From: Pycnococcus provasolii | Lineage: Eukaryota; Chlorophyta; Pseudoscourfieldiophyceae; Pseudoscourfieldiales; Pycnococcaceae | Reading direction: 5' to 3' | Assembly (NCBI GenBank): GCA_938743325.2 | Contig: OW568879.1 | Coordinates: forward strand, 496,001-560,000 | Length of the DNA: 64,000 bases | Part shown: piece after piece, positions 39,732 through 48,997 of the stretch | Numbering within the stretch: position 1 is the first letter of the stretch | Layout of the letters: every line of letters starts with the position of its first letter | Made by a program: the position numbers and the translations under genes | Notes under the pieces: model-generated | What the model saw: only the letters and a program-made list of their open reading frames with translations | Databases searched by the model: none | What the model was told of the DNA's origin: nothing

Positions 39732-41471
39732 TCAAGCTATGACGGCGTACAGCTCGACGTCTTTCACCTGGAACTCGGGAGACGATGACAGGCTCGGACT
39801 GGCGAACGTCTCACAGTCACCGCTCGCGCCGCAGTTCAGGTCGCCATCGAGCCAGAGTGCTGGACGTCCACCTCCACCAATCGTCAGCGCATCTGCGGCA
39901 CCGTAGACGAACAGCTCATTCGTCGCGATGCCGGCATCGCGATGCCGTCCAGCCCACGAGTATGCGGAATCGTCATTGTCGTTGGTGAGGCGAAAGACAA
40001 ATGTCTCGCCAGTACCGTAGTACCGTGTAGAAATCTGCAGTGGCTCGGTAATGTACGCGCCAAAGATGGCGCCTCCGCAATCTTGCACGACGAGTGCCAC
40101 GGGAGCAACCTTCGATGCCGCGCGGTACAGACTTCCCAGCGAGAATCCGTGCGTGTGCGTGGCGTACAGCAGGCGCCATGTCGCATGTCGCCTTGTGGGT
40201 GGGAGCGCGCACGAAATCGCGTGTATGCTTTTCATGTCAAGCAGTGCCGCCTCCGCCGGTGCCGATGCTGGACGCCTTCCGTCCACGGTTTCACGCGCGG
40301 CTGCCGATGCAAGCCTCGGCGTGCTGCTGTTACCGTTGTGGTTGTTACTGAGCGCGATGTGCGTTGGCGGGTGCTTTCGCTCTTGCTCTTGCTTATCCTG
40401 AGAAGACGACGCCATCGTCGTTTCGCGCCAATTTTGTTGTTCAAGCGCCAGCTTTGTTTCGCGTAGGCTTTGTTTCTCGAGTTCGTCGCGAAGTTGCGCG
40501 GCGACGTGTGGCGTGGTGACGAGTCCCACGCTTTGAATGGGTGCATTTGGCCCACCTTGTTTCCAGATAACTTCCCACTGTTCCGTGGCTGTTGTTGCGT
40601 TGGTTGTACAGTCAACGGCATCCATGGTCATTTCGAAGCTGTCCCTATTCGACGGCGTTTGTGTGGCGTTTGGTTGTTTCGTGACGACGGCGGCGGCAGC
40701 TTTTTCCGCAAAGTCGTAGAGACCTCTGAGAAACCTCGACGAAGGCGGAGCGGAGGACGTGGATGACGATGGTGGTGATGATGGTGACGACGGCGACGGC
40801 GACGGCGACGGCGCTGTTGTTGTTGTGGATGAGGTTGCTGAAGTGGCGGTCTGTTTGATTCCAATGAGTTCCGACGGTGCGATGGCTGCACGCACGTCGC
40901 ACACCAGGAGAGCACCAGGCATGGTGACTGCAATGCCGTGCGGAACTTTACTATCCTGTTTGGCCAGGTTCGTGGCGGTGTATGAGGACCCTTGACTTAT
41001 GGCTGATGTTGTGTTTGAAGACGTCGAGTGAAGGCGAAAGACGCGTGCACCTTGTTGTGTTTGTGGTGTTGACTCCATCATTTTCTCCAAAGGATGTGAC
41101 GGTGGTTTGATGGTAGCGTCTGAACAAGCTTGAGAGTGAGTTTCCCGAGGAGGATGAGGATGAGGAGAACGTGCATCACCACCACCACCACCCCTCCCCT
41201 CCCCATTAACGTCAAATCCTGGATCCGACGGAAAAAGAGCGAGGAGCAGAGACGAAAGAGAATCATCATCAGGGAGAGAGTCATATCCTGGAGGTCCTGG
41301 AGGAGGAGTTATGGAATCTTCAAAGGAGGAGAAATAGCAGTACTCCACAAGAAGAAGCTTCCTTCTAAAACCGTCCAAACGAGTCCTCAAAGAAGAAAGA
41401 CCAGGAGGAGGACTGCCAGAAAGAAGAGGTGGCGGAGAGTCAAACGACGCGCCACATGAGGACTCCGACAT
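39732..41471 (-). CDS. TLDc-domain protein (OXR1/TLD family-like)
   Basis: 579 residues. The N-terminal 400 are low complexity: Pro-rich, then Ser/Thr-rich with a long Ser/Pro run (about 215-240), and a Gln/Glu helix (about 320-365). The C-terminal TLDc domain spans about 415-575: HATWRLLYATHTHGFSLGSL, then VALVVQDCGGAIFGAYITEP, YYGTGETFVFRL, GGGGRPALWLDGDLNCGASG and FQVKDVELYAV. These match the TLDc blocks of OXR1, NCOA7 and TBC1D24. In other eukaryotes TLDc proteins act in oxidative-stress protection and bind the V-ATPase. The flanking sequence gives no hint of location. It shares a 207-bp divergent promoter with MPP-alpha. Confidence 0.85.
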   Translation of the reverse strand: MSESSCGASFDSPPPLLSGSPPPGLSSLRTRLDGFRRKLLLVEYCYFSSFEDSITPPPGPPGYDSLPDDDSLSSLLLALFPSDPGFDVNGEGRGGGGGDARSPHPHPPRETHSQACSDATIKPPSHPLEKMMESTPQTQQGARVFRLHSTSSNTTSAISQGSSYTATNLAKQDSKVPHGIAVTMPGALLVCDVRAAIAPSELIGIKQTATSATSSTTTTAPSPSPSPSSPSSPPSSSTSSAPPSSRFLRGLYDFAEKAAAAVVTKQPNATQTPSNRDSFEMTMDAVDCTTNATTATEQWEVIWKQGGPNAPIQSVGLVTTPHVAAQLRDELEKQSLRETKLALEQQNWRETTMASSSQDKQEQERKHPPTHIALSNNHNGNSSTPRLASAAARETVDGRRPASAPAEAALLDMKSIHAISCALPPTRRHATWRLLYATHTHGFSLGSLYRAASKVAPVALVVQDCGGAIFGAYITEPLQISTRYYGTGETFVFRLTNDNDDSAYSWAGRHRDAGIATNELFVYGAADALTIGGGGRPALWLDGDLNCGASGDCETFASPSLSSSPEFQVKDVELYAVIA

Positions 41472-41678
41472 GACGAATACTTGCTCTCGTATAGGTAAAG
41501 TAGGTAGGGACTTCTTCGAGAGGAAGCGTCAGGCGAGGCGAGGCGACACCCCCCTGGGTTAGGGTTTCAAGGGGAGGGACAACAACAAACTAGGGTTACG
41601 GTTAGGTTCGTGGGGACGAACTGTCCTGGGCCCGTCAGTCGTCTTTGTGTTTAGGTCTGGGGTTTTTGCACTCCAATA
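41472..41678. promoter_or_regulatory. Divergent promoter TLDc gene / MPP-alpha with telo-box motifs
   Basis: Only 207 bp separate the two start codons. GGGTTAGGGTTTC (41554-41566) and CTAGGGTTACGGTTAGG (41590-41606) lie centrally, roughly 80-135 bp from either start. Confidence 0.55.
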
Positions 41679-43208
41679 ATGTTCGTGCCGCCCGCCATGG
41701 CCATGCCGCTCGCACGCGCCTTCGGGTCCCTCGTGGGTCCCTTGTGCGCCATGACAGCGAGACGGAATCTCGCGCCTGTCGCAGTCGGATTCGCGTCATC
41801 CGCGTCCGAACTCGTCCCGTCCATCGCGCCGGGCGTGTCCTCGCAGCCGTCCATGCTCACGCCCATGCCTGGCGTGCCCACCCCACCCGCGTACGTGCCG
41901 CCCGCGACAACACCCGCCACGGAGACCGCGACGCTCCCGAACGGCGTGCGCATCGCTACCGAAAACACAGACGGACCCATGATTGCCGCGGGCATATACG
42001 CAGACGTCGGATCCATGCACGAAGCGCCGTACCAGTCAGGAGCGTGCCACCTCCTCGAAAAGCTCGCGTTCAAGTCCACCGCGAACCGCACGCACTTCAG
42101 GTTCGTGCGCGAGATGGAGGCGATCGGCGTCGGCATGGCGGCGGCAGCCTCGCGAGAACAGCTCGTCTTTCACGCCGACGCGCTGCGCGCTTTCACGCCG
42201 GAAGTCGTCGAGATGCTCGCTGATGCCGTCGTGAACCCCGCATTCTTGCCGTGGGAAATCACCGCGGAGGTGGAGAAGATGAAGCTCGAGCTTGACGACC
42301 TCGACAAGAACCCGCACCAGCAGATCATCGAGGGCGCGCACATGGCCGCCTTCACTGGAGGACTCGACAAGCCGCTCGTCGCGCCCAGGCACCAGCTCGA
42401 CGTGCTCGCCAAGCACCCGGAAATTGTCGCGGAGTTCTACCAAACCAACATGTGCGGAAAGCGCATCGCGTTCGCAGCCTCCGGTGCGTCCGCGGGCGAA
42501 ATGGCGCGCCTGCTCGAGCCCACGCTCGGCGCGCTGCCTGCTGGTAACCCCACACCCGCGGACGGAAGCGCGTACGTCGGCGGTGAAGTTAAAACGAACG
42601 CCGTGGGCATGGGTGCGAATGTCATGCTCGCGTTCGGATGCCCCGGATGGCGCGACGTCAAGGGATCCGTCGGCGTGACGGTGCTCAACGTGCTCATGGG
42701 AGGTGGAGGGTCGTTCAGCTCCGGCGGGCCGGGCAAGGGAATGCACAGCAGGCTGTACAAGCGCGTGTTGCAGAAGAACGCGTCGATTGTCAACTGCAGC
42801 TTCGTCAACTCCATGTTCAACACGACTGGATTCGCAGGCATCCTCATCTCCTCGGGCGAAACGCCGGCGTCGCATCTCGTCGACATCGCATCGGCAGAGC
42901 TGCTGGAGCTCGCAAAGCCCGGTGCGCTGACGGAGGAGGAGGTGGCGCGTGCCAAGGCCTCCGCCATCTCGGCCGTGCTGTTCAACCTGGAGTCCAAGTC
43001 GATCGCGGCGGAGGATATCGGACGGCAAGTGCTGACGTACGGCGCGAAGAAGGACCTGAAGGAGTACGTTGACGCGGTGAATGCTCTCACGCCCAAGGCG
43101 CTGCAGGAACTCGCGGCGTCGATGATGAAGTCGACGCCGACTCTTGTCTCGTACGGCGACGTCGCGGACATGCCGCGCCTGTCGATGATTGAGAGCCGCT
43201 TCAAGTAA
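41679..43208 (+). CDS. MPPA: Mitochondrial processing peptidase alpha subunit
   Basis: 509 residues. About 60 N-terminal residues with Arg and Ala and no early acids form a mitochondrial presequence. The M16 domain begins near TETATLPNGVRIATENTDG. The zinc site of catalytic subunits (HxxEH) is replaced by CHLLEKLAFKST (about residue 123), as expected for the non-catalytic alpha subunit. The substrate-gripping glycine-rich loop is present: MGGGGSFSSGGPGKGMHSRL at about 340-358. With MPP-beta it removes presequences of imported proteins; in plants it is part of the cytochrome bc1 complex. ATG 41679 is the first ATG. Confidence 0.94.
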   Translation: MFVPPAMAMPLARAFGSLVGPLCAMTARRNLAPVAVGFASSASELVPSIAPGVSSQPSMLTPMPGVPTPPAYVPPATTPATETATLPNGVRIATENTDGPMIAAGIYADVGSMHEAPYQSGACHLLEKLAFKSTANRTHFRFVREMEAIGVGMAAAASREQLVFHADALRAFTPEVVEMLADAVVNPAFLPWEITAEVEKMKLELDDLDKNPHQQIIEGAHMAAFTGGLDKPLVAPRHQLDVLAKHPEIVAEFYQTNMCGKRIAFAASGASAGEMARLLEPTLGALPAGNPTPADGSAYVGGEVKTNAVGMGANVMLAFGCPGWRDVKGSVGVTVLNVLMGGGGSFSSGGPGKGMHSRLYKRVLQKNASIVNCSFVNSMFNTTGFAGILISSGETPASHLVDIASAELLELAKPGALTEEEVARAKASAISAVLFNLESKSIAAEDIGRQVLTYGAKKDLKEYVDAVNALTPKALQELAASMMKSTPTLVSYGDVADMPRLSMIESRFK

Positions 43209-43394
43209 GTTTGGACATATGATGACGCGCAGTGGAGTAGAGAGCCTTGGGTTTTTGTTGGGGGAAATGGATTGGAAGAGGACTCTGTGTAAAAATTGGA
43301 TGAAAAAAAACAGAACAAAAAAAATTTTCAAAAACACATTATGCTACGGGGCAACGTCACGCAAATCATCAAGTCTTCCAAGGGTGTTGTTGCT

Positions 43395-44891
43395 TCAGTC
43401 ACTGTCACTGTCACCGCCGCCGCCACCTCCACCCTTGCCTTTCTTTCCCTTGCCTTTCTTACCGCCACCGCCCTTGCCACCACCTCGCGCTGATGTCTTG
43501 CTAACAATGTTGAGGATATCTTTCACCTTGCTACCCTCTCCTGCCGTCACCTTTTTCAACTTCGGCTCTTTCCACGGATTTCCCCCCATCTGCAGCTCCT
43601 TAAGCTTCTTCAGGTTGGACAGCTCGAGCGGTGCGAATTCGAGCTTGTTGTTCGAAACGTTGAGGTGCGTGAGGCTTCCTGCGCACTTCTCAATCGACCC
43701 ATCTAAATCAGCCAGCACGTTCTCCGCAAGATTGATGATGGTAATTCGCTTCTTGTTGTCGAAAAAGCCGTCCGGCAGCGCAGCTATTTGGTTGCCGCTT
43801 GCATTCAGCACGGACAGCTCCTCGCACGCGACGAGAGCCGAGAGGTCCGAGATGCCGTTACGTCGAATGTTGATTGACTCCAGCTTCGCAAGATTTGCAA
43901 TGCTTGCCGGCAGCTCCACAACCTTGTTTCCCTCACAAGAGAAGTTCTTCAGCATCGCGAGGCTGCCAATTTCATCGGGAAGAACCTCCAAACCGCAGCT
44001 GGAGATGTCGAGTGTAAGCAGCGAGGCGAGGCGAGAGACACCGCCAAGCTTCGTGCCATCGAGACCACCCTCCGATCGAATCGTGAGCATGTTCACGAGT
44101 GGGCACCACCAAAGTGCCGGGTCCACCGTTCCAGCGGGCACGCCGTCGGAGCCGGTTCCGGCGTTGGCTATGGTGACCTCGCGCTGCTTCTTCTCGAGGG
44201 CTGCACGCACCTCAGGCGTCGTCGGCTCTGGCGCTTTCTCGTCAGCCGCGGGAGCAGCACCGGATGTCGCGTTGTCGCCGCCTGCAGCTGCCGCAGACGA
44301 GGACGTTGCGCCAGACTTGTTGTCGTTTATTGTGAGCGCCGCTGCGCGCGCAGCGAGGCCGCCATTTCTCCTAGCAAGCAGCTCTCTCTTTTCTCTCCTG
44401 CTGAGTCCGACCATCTCCTCATCCTCCTCCTCTTCCTCCTCCTCCTCGTCGTCGTCGTTCCTGTCAATTTCCTCGACGACTGCCCTGTTTCCGCTGGCCA
44501 CCGCGACGTCGCGCGCCGTTTTCCCCCTGTTATCCTTGGCTGTGAGTGATGCGCCTTCCTCCTTGAGGAGCTCGACGATAGCCGCGTGTCCTTTGTTGGC
44601 GGCGTAGTGGAGTGCAGTTCGTCCTTCGTCGTCGGCAGCGTCGAGCGCGTCTGCGCGGTCTTGTTTGGATCGTATGCCGTGAAGAGCTTCTAATAGGTAC
44701 CCCATGGCGCGTCGCTTGCCGAGCATGGCTGCGTGCATGAGCGGCGTGAGTGAGGCATCGTCGCGCGTGGTAAGCGTGAGTCCCCCGTGTCTGAGCGACC
44801 ACCGGATGGTGTCCCCCTTTTCGTTCTTGATGCTTGAGAAGAACGCCGCCTTCTTCGACGCCGCGTTCTGACCGCTGCGGCTGGGCGCCAT
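43395..44891 (-). CDS. Ankyrin-repeat plus leucine-rich-repeat protein
   Basis: 498 residues. Ankyrin repeats at about 45-145 (ASLTPLMHAAMLGKRRAMGY; EGRTALHYAANKGHAAIVEL; DNRGKTARDVAVASGNRAVV). An unbroken acidic stretch follows at about 147-160, then a basic Ala/Arg region. Leucine-rich repeats run from about 265 to 420 (LLTLDISSCGLEVLPDEIGS; LTHLNVSNNKLEFAPLELSN). After a cap-like NPWKEPKLKKV comes a Gly/Lys-rich tail (GGGKKGKGKKGKGGGGG) ending DSDSD. The LRR-to-tail transition recalls the N-terminal half of LRRC47-type proteins, but their B3/B4 domain is absent; a link is tentative. It is probably a scaffold. ATG 44891 is the first in frame. Confidence 0.8.
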   Translation of the reverse strand: MAPSRSGQNAASKKAAFFSSIKNEKGDTIRWSLRHGGLTLTTRDDASLTPLMHAAMLGKRRAMGYLLEALHGIRSKQDRADALDAADDEGRTALHYAANKGHAAIVELLKEEGASLTAKDNRGKTARDVAVASGNRAVVEEIDRNDDDEEEEEEEEDEEMVGLSRREKRELLARRNGGLAARAAALTINDNKSGATSSSAAAAGGDNATSGAAPAADEKAPEPTTPEVRAALEKKQREVTIANAGTGSDGVPAGTVDPALWWCPLVNMLTIRSEGGLDGTKLGGVSRLASLLTLDISSCGLEVLPDEIGSLAMLKNFSCEGNKVVELPASIANLAKLESINIRRNGISDLSALVACEELSVLNASGNQIAALPDGFFDNKKRITIINLAENVLADLDGSIEKCAGSLTHLNVSNNKLEFAPLELSNLKKLKELQMGGNPWKEPKLKKVTAGEGSKVKDILNIVSKTSARGGGKGGGGKKGKGKKGKGGGGGGGDSDSD

Positions 44892-44993
44892 GGAAAGAAT
44901 ATCCGTGCGGGAACACGAAGGGAGGACGAGGCCCCGGGGGTAGTTTTGGTATGGCGGCTGATGAAGAACGAGAGAGAGAGAAGAAGGCGATTA

Positions 44994-45029
44994 CAAGGGC
45001 ATATCAACCCATGGGTTGATATGCCCTTG
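44994..45029. repeat. 36-bp perfect palindrome flanked by direct repeat GGCGATTA
   Basis: Each half reads CAAGGGCATATCAACCCA from the outside inward; the axis lies between 45011 and 45012. It has no mismatch and no spacer. GGCGATTA occurs at 44986-44993 and again at 45029-45036, sharing the last palindrome base, so the palindrome is bracketed by a 7-8-bp direct repeat as if inserted. It lies between the divergent ankyrin-LRR and F-box genes. Confidence 0.85.
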
Positions 45030-45109
45030 GCGATTATGCAATTGGGGGTTTGTATGCAGGCTCGTGACTTCGCATTATTCGGGGTTCGGCTGGCCACATT
45101 CGTTCATGT

Positions 45110-45943
45110 ATGTCGCCCTCCCCACCTTCACCTGACTGGTCGTCGCTACCAGCGTGTTGCGTATGCTCTATCGCACGCGCACTCGTCTGCTCTGACTCGT
45201 GCGACCTGTTGAACGAGCTTTGCGCTTCTGACTTGCGGGCTAGGGTTAGGTCGCTCCTTGCCATGCTCGCTGTGTGCCGCACGTGGAAGCTCGCACTCGG
45301 AGGGGAAGAGCCGTGGCTCGATGCGTATCTAACATTAGAGAATAATTGTGGACTTGCCTTGCCGCAAGGCCCATTCGCGCGAATGCGACGCACGGAGTGG
45401 CTCAGCCGCGGCATTGTCACGGACACGACGGGACGGCGCACGACGGCACCTGGATACGACGGCGCCGAGTGGAAAGACATGTTGGTCGAGCGCATTCGAG
45501 ACTTGGAGCGCACTTGCATCACAAGCGACGAGCTCTGTAATGGCGAATGGTTCTTCCATTTCAAGGAAGGCGCAGGGCCTTGGTGGTGCGACCGTGACCC
45601 GTATTGGGTCAGCGGCGAGGACTTGAACGCAAGCCTTCGCGTCGTGTTTACGGACAATTCGTGCTCGGATGAAAAGGCACTGCGCAGGGAGGTGCGTGTG
45701 GTGAGCGCGCACAACCCGTTTGAGGAGGACATTGGCGACGCGGGCATACGTTGGCGTTTTGTCACGAAGAGCAATCGTAAAGCCGCGCAGGATAGAGGCT
45801 GTTTTATACGCGACTGGCCCGTCGGTCCGACGCTCCAGGTGTCGCGAAGTGCGCTTGATGGCGCTTGGGTGATTGAGAACGCGTGGGTATTTTACACGCC
45901 CGTTCCTTCGAAGGAAACCGCTTCGTTCGAGCGTAGAAGTTGA
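45110..45943 (+). CDS. F-box protein, plant type
   Basis: 277 residues. An F-box-like helix set opens the protein (PDWSSLPACCVCSIARALVC, then LLAMLAVCRTWKLAL), expected to bind SKP1 in an SCF ubiquitin ligase. The rest resembles a group of plant F-box proteins with aromatic-rich beta structure: GEWFFHFKEGAGPWWCDRDP, then WRFVTKSN and SALDGAWVIENAWVFYTPV. The target is unknown. ATG 45110 is chosen because it includes the F-box; an internal ATG at 45263 would remove it. A telomere-like CTAGGGTTAGG lies inside the reading frame at about 45240. Its upstream region holds the 36-bp palindrome. Confidence 0.7.
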   Translation: MSPSPPSPDWSSLPACCVCSIARALVCSDSCDLLNELCASDLRARVRSLLAMLAVCRTWKLALGGEEPWLDAYLTLENNCGLALPQGPFARMRRTEWLSRGIVTDTTGRRTTAPGYDGAEWKDMLVERIRDLERTCITSDELCNGEWFFHFKEGAGPWWCDRDPYWVSGEDLNASLRVVFTDNSCSDEKALRREVRVVSAHNPFEEDIGDAGIRWRFVTKSNRKAAQDRGCFIRDWPVGPTLQVSRSALDGAWVIENAWVFYTPVPSKETASFERRS

Positions 45944-46385
45944 CCGCTGGATCGCTTTCTTCATACATGTGTGCGTGTGTGGACGAATGAAAATTAAATG
46001 ACAACCTACCTTTAAGAAAGCTCAAGCAAAGACTGACTGAGGAAAAACACCTGAGATGATATCAGAACGCATATGTGACAATTCACACTCACATACTGTA
46101 ATAAACACTTTGAATGCTCAACGCCAAACCCAACCCCCAAACCAAACCCCCAAACCAAACCCCCAAATGAAAACCCAACCCCCAAATGAAAACCAACCAA
46201 ACCCCCAAACCAAACCCCAGATAAAACCAACCAACCCGACCGCCGCCATTTACAAACCCCCAGCCGAACCGGTATCCCCCGGGACCCCCTCTTTATGAGT
46301 TTCGAGCCATACAACCTCCCCCGGTCTTATCCACCTCTCTTTATTTCCTCCAGAGCCTTCATTCTCGCCCAACAAACTACCGAAG
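45944..46385. other. Region between F-box gene and bL27, with CCAAA-rich repeat
   Basis: 442 bp with no supported gene. Its main feature is the imperfect repeat at 46124-46237 (separate entry). Confidence 0.45.
46124..46237 (+). repeat. Imperfect CCCCCAAACCAAA tandem repeat
   Basis: Alternating CCCCCAAACCAAA and CCCCCAAATGAAAA units over about 114 bp, 150 bp upstream of the bL27 start. Shorter CCAAA arrays occur at 27640-27668 and near 30070 and 37540, so the motif recurs in intergenic DNA here. The C-rich strand consists of runs of five C separated by A-rich spacers. Confidence 0.7.
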
Positions 46386-46814
46386 ATGCTCTCCATGTCC
46401 CCCCTCCTCGCTCGCCCTTCTTCTCGCCTCATGCCTCAGGTGCAGTGCGCGCACAAGAAGGGAAGTGGAAGCACGAAGAATGGACGAGACAGTAACGCGC
46501 AGCGAATGGGCGTGAAGGTGTACGGAAACCAAGCCGTCAAAGCGGGAGGGATCATCATCAGGCAGCGTGGTACATCCTTCCACCCCGGAAACAACGTCGG
46601 TCTCGGTAAGGACTACACCATCTACTCGCTCATCGAGGGGAAGGTGTGCTTCGAGGACAACACACATAAGCGAGGCACGAAGAGAGTCTCCGTGTACCCC
46701 AATGGAGACGACGCGCCCGGAAATGGCTCCAAGCAAAACGCGGAATTCGTCAAGGGCAAGTACTTCGCCAAACGAGAGGCGGCGCGTCAGGCGGCGGCGG
46801 CGAGCGCGGAGTAA
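46386..46814 (+). CDS. RPL27: Organellar 50S ribosomal protein L27 (bL27)
   Basis: 142 residues. A presequence of about 20 residues ([20 protein letters not shown]) precedes the mature start [20 protein letters not shown]. The conserved core follows: [20 protein letters not shown], then [20 protein letters not shown] and IEGKVCFE. bL27's flexible N terminus reaches the peptidyl-transferase centre of bacterial-type ribosomes, so this is a nuclear gene for a plastid or mitochondrial ribosome. The short presequence and long C-terminal extension (about 30 residues, ending AAAASAE) do not settle which organelle. Convergent with the next gene. Confidence 0.95.
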   Translation: MLSMSPLLARPSSRLMPQVQCAHKKGSGSTKNGRDSNAQRMGVKVYGNQAVKAGGIIIRQRGTSFHPGNNVGLGKDYTIYSLIEGKVCFEDNTHKRGTKRVSVYPNGDDAPGNGSKQNAEFVKGKYFAKREAARQAAAASAE

Positions 46815-47044
46815 ACGCGCGGTCCCTGCAGTCGCACGACGCGAATGAAGAGGAATCTTCTGTCGTTTGTGTAACCTGCTTGGATTTTGAGGAAATGCAA
46901 CATTTTTGTTAGGAAGAAATAGACTCTTCCTCATATACATACACTCTTCGTCGTGCTCCCTTTTAGTAGTTAGAAACCAAAAAAAAGAAAAGGTACCGTA
47001 CATACAACAAGCTACATACAAAAGTTACAAAAGGTGAGAGCTGT

Positions 47045-48355
47045 TTACGCGGTGTAGCGTTCTGGGGCGTTGCGCTTTCTGCCGACGTTCACAAGAGTAT
47101 CCCAGTCGTGGCCAGGTTTGATGGAATGCATCGCATCGGCGAAGGTGCACGTAGGACCGACGCCACCGTGACGCGCCACAGCCCAGAACGTCGCAGGACT
47201 CGCGAGCGCGAGACGGCGTGGAGCAAATGCGGCGTCGTTCTTCTTCCCAGGGTCCTCCTCCGCCGCCACAGCCTCCAGCGCTCCCGCTATGAGAGCCGCG
47301 AGCACTTCCTTCGTGGGGATGTCGAGCACCACGTCCTCCTCCGCCGCACGCCTTCCCGGTGCTGTAAAGTGCACGACGAGCTTGCCATCCATACGCCGTG
47401 TTGTCTCGTAGCGTCCTGCGAGCGCAGAGGCGAGTCGACGCTCTGCACGATTCTCCTCCTCCAGCTCCGCGCGCATGTCACGCATCGCCGCGCGAAGCCG
47501 CTTGCCAGCCGCCCCTGATGCCGAACTATTATCAAGCGCAAATGCCGCCCCACCGCTTGCAGCCGCAAGGATGTCGACCGTTGCGACTGTTCTTGCCGTC
47601 TCGTACGCCGAATCGGGTGCGCCGCCGAGCATCAGGTCCGCCGCTTTGTCTAGCCGCTTTGCTGCCGCTGCGGCTGCCGCTGCAGATGCTCGCGGACGAG
47701 CTGGTGGTGGTGCTTCCTCCTGTTCCTCCGGTGCGTCTGCCGCCGCCTCCTCCGCCTCCGCCGCAGTCCCGAGTCTGTTTCCCGTCCCCGTGGCGCGCCA
47801 GCGCACGCGCTTGTTGGCCTTCGTAGGTTCCTGTTGCGCCGCCGGTGTGCTTCGTTTCAAGGAGGCGTTTTCGCCGTTCGTCATCGTCTCCGGCGTCGGT
47901 GTTGTTGTTGTTGTTGGCAACGAGCCCAATTTTTGTCCCGCTCCAGGTGCCTTCCATCTCTGTGATTTCTTTGACGTCGTTGCGGACGGCGGTGGAGTCG
48001 TCGCCTCGGTCGCCGGTGTCGCGCCGTCAGCCGCATGGTTCTTTTCCTCCTCCACGGCTCGTTCGACGGTGAGCACGTCGTGGTTCTGCAGACCCGCCAC
48101 CTTGACTGTGACAGCGCCTTGCTGCGGCGTGAGTAGAGCGGCGTCAAGTTTGCGCGGTGGGAACCCGTGTTTGAGCACAAGGCGTGCGCGTGCGACGCGT
48201 AGGGCGGTGCAGCACATGTCGACGAGCTCGTTGAGCGTCGTGGCGTCCCCCATCGGCAGGTTCAGCGTGACGACTGCCCCTCCTCCCCCTTTCGCGTTCG
48301 GCGGGTTGCGCGCGCGTAGCGTCCAGGGCATAGATGCAGACGCGCTACTGGCCAT
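47045..48355 (-). CDS. Unrecognised protein with UBX-like N terminus and conserved C-terminal block
   Basis: 436 residues. The N-terminal 85 residues look like a ubiquitin-like/UBX-L fold (VVTLNLPMGDATTLNELVDM, then ARLVLKHGFPPRKLDAALL), similar in layout to the start of OTU1/YOD1. The middle (about 100-250) is low complexity, with two related short segments (SQRWKAPGAGQKLGS and RVRWRATGTGNRLGT) that may be a repeated binding motif. The C-terminal 150 residues are helical and end with SPATFWAVARHGGVGPTCTF, then IKPGHDWDTLVNVGRKRNAP and ERYTA, which looks conserved. No catalytic OTU Cys/His motif is seen. A ubiquitin or p97-linked role is only inference. Divergent from prefoldin 4 (257 bp). 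Confidence 0.65.
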   Translation of the reverse strand: MASSASASMPWTLRARNPPNAKGGGGAVVTLNLPMGDATTLNELVDMCCTALRVARARLVLKHGFPPRKLDAALLTPQQGAVTVKVAGLQNHDVLTVERAVEEEKNHAADGATPATEATTPPPSATTSKKSQRWKAPGAGQKLGSLPTTTTTPTPETMTNGENASLKRSTPAAQQEPTKANKRVRWRATGTGNRLGTAAEAEEAAADAPEEQEEAPPPARPRASAAAAAAAAKRLDKAADLMLGGAPDSAYETARTVATVDILAAASGGAAFALDNSSASGAAGKRLRAAMRDMRAELEEENRAERRLASALAGRYETTRRMDGKLVVHFTAPGRRAAEEDVVLDIPTKEVLAALIAGALEAVAAEEDPGKKNDAAFAPRRLALASPATFWAVARHGGVGPTCTFADAMHSIKPGHDWDTLVNVGRKRNAPERYTA

Positions 48356-48612
48356 GCTTCTAAGAGTACCCTAGGGAGAGCTGCGGAATCGAAAATGACA
48401 TAACTGGACAAACCCCTAACAGTAAAAAATTATCTAACCCCTAACTACATTTGTTGTTCTTTTTTAGGGTTTGGACTTGCCATTTTTTTGTAGTTTTTGT
48501 TTCCGCGTCCTGCTCGTCATTTTTCTTTTCTCCCAGGAAAAAAAACAACCTTGCACTCAGCAGTCAGACTTTTGCGTTTTGCGTTTTCGCAGTTGTTAAC
48601 AGTACGTGCTTG
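48356..48612. promoter_or_regulatory. Divergent promoter region, UBX-like gene / prefoldin 4
   Basis: 257 bp containing two ACCCCTAAC/ACCCCTAACTAC motifs (about 48412-48445) and TTTTTAGGGTTTGG (48461-48474), telomere-like in both orientations, then a T-rich leader. Confidence 0.45.
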
Positions 48613-48978
48613 ATGAGCGAGGTTGTGGTGACGAAAGATGACCAGGCGTCGATCAACTTGTTCGGGCGCCTCAACAACAGGTACCACGAAGCGTCGAACG
48701 AACTCGCGTCCCTGAAGAAGAAACTTGAAGACCTCGAGGAGGCGTCTAACGAAATCATGATCTCTGACGAAGATAACACCAAGTACCTGCTCGGAGAAGT
48801 CTTCGTGCGCGTCGAAAACGACGAAGCAGACGAGCTCATCGACAACGAAACGGAACGATCCAAAGCGGAGATCGAGAAACTTCACGAGGAAATGAACCAG
48901 GCAAAGTCGAAAATGGAAGAACTCAAAGTCGTTCTCTACGCCAAGTTTGGAAATAATATCAACCTGGAAGAGGACTAA
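48613..48978 (+). CDS. PFDN4: Prefoldin subunit 4
   Basis: 121 residues, the normal beta-class prefoldin size. Two coiled-coil helices flank a short beta hairpin: VTKDDQASINLFGRLNNRYH, then LASLKKKLEDLEEASNEIMI, YLLGEVFVRVENDEADELID, and a C-terminal helix ending LKVVLYAKFGNNINLEED. These blocks are diagnostic of PFDN4. Prefoldin hands nascent actin and tubulin to the CCT chaperonin, of which CCT1 is 9 kb away (not evidence of an operon). The frame is open upstream to 48451 but ATG 48613 gives the conserved start MSEVVVTKDDQ. Confidence 0.95.
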   Translation: MSEVVVTKDDQASINLFGRLNNRYHEASNELASLKKKLEDLEEASNEIMISDEDNTKYLLGEVFVRVENDEADELIDNETERSKAEIEKLHEEMNQAKSKMEELKVVLYAKFGNNINLEED

Positions 48979-48997
48979 GACTGCGATCGTTCAAGCG

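Noticed and set aside
42036-43337. 433-codon minus-strand frame across MPP-alpha
   Set aside because: Antisense shadow; Arg/His/Val-rich, no domain.
43189-44607. 472-codon plus-strand frame across the ankyrin-LRR gene
   Set aside because: Ser/Pro-rich complement of the LRR and Gly/Lys-rich coding sequence; no recognisable features.
44994-45029. Reading the palindrome as a transcription terminator
   Set aside because: It is in a eukaryotic divergent upstream region, has no loop and no T-run; an insertion or operator fits better.
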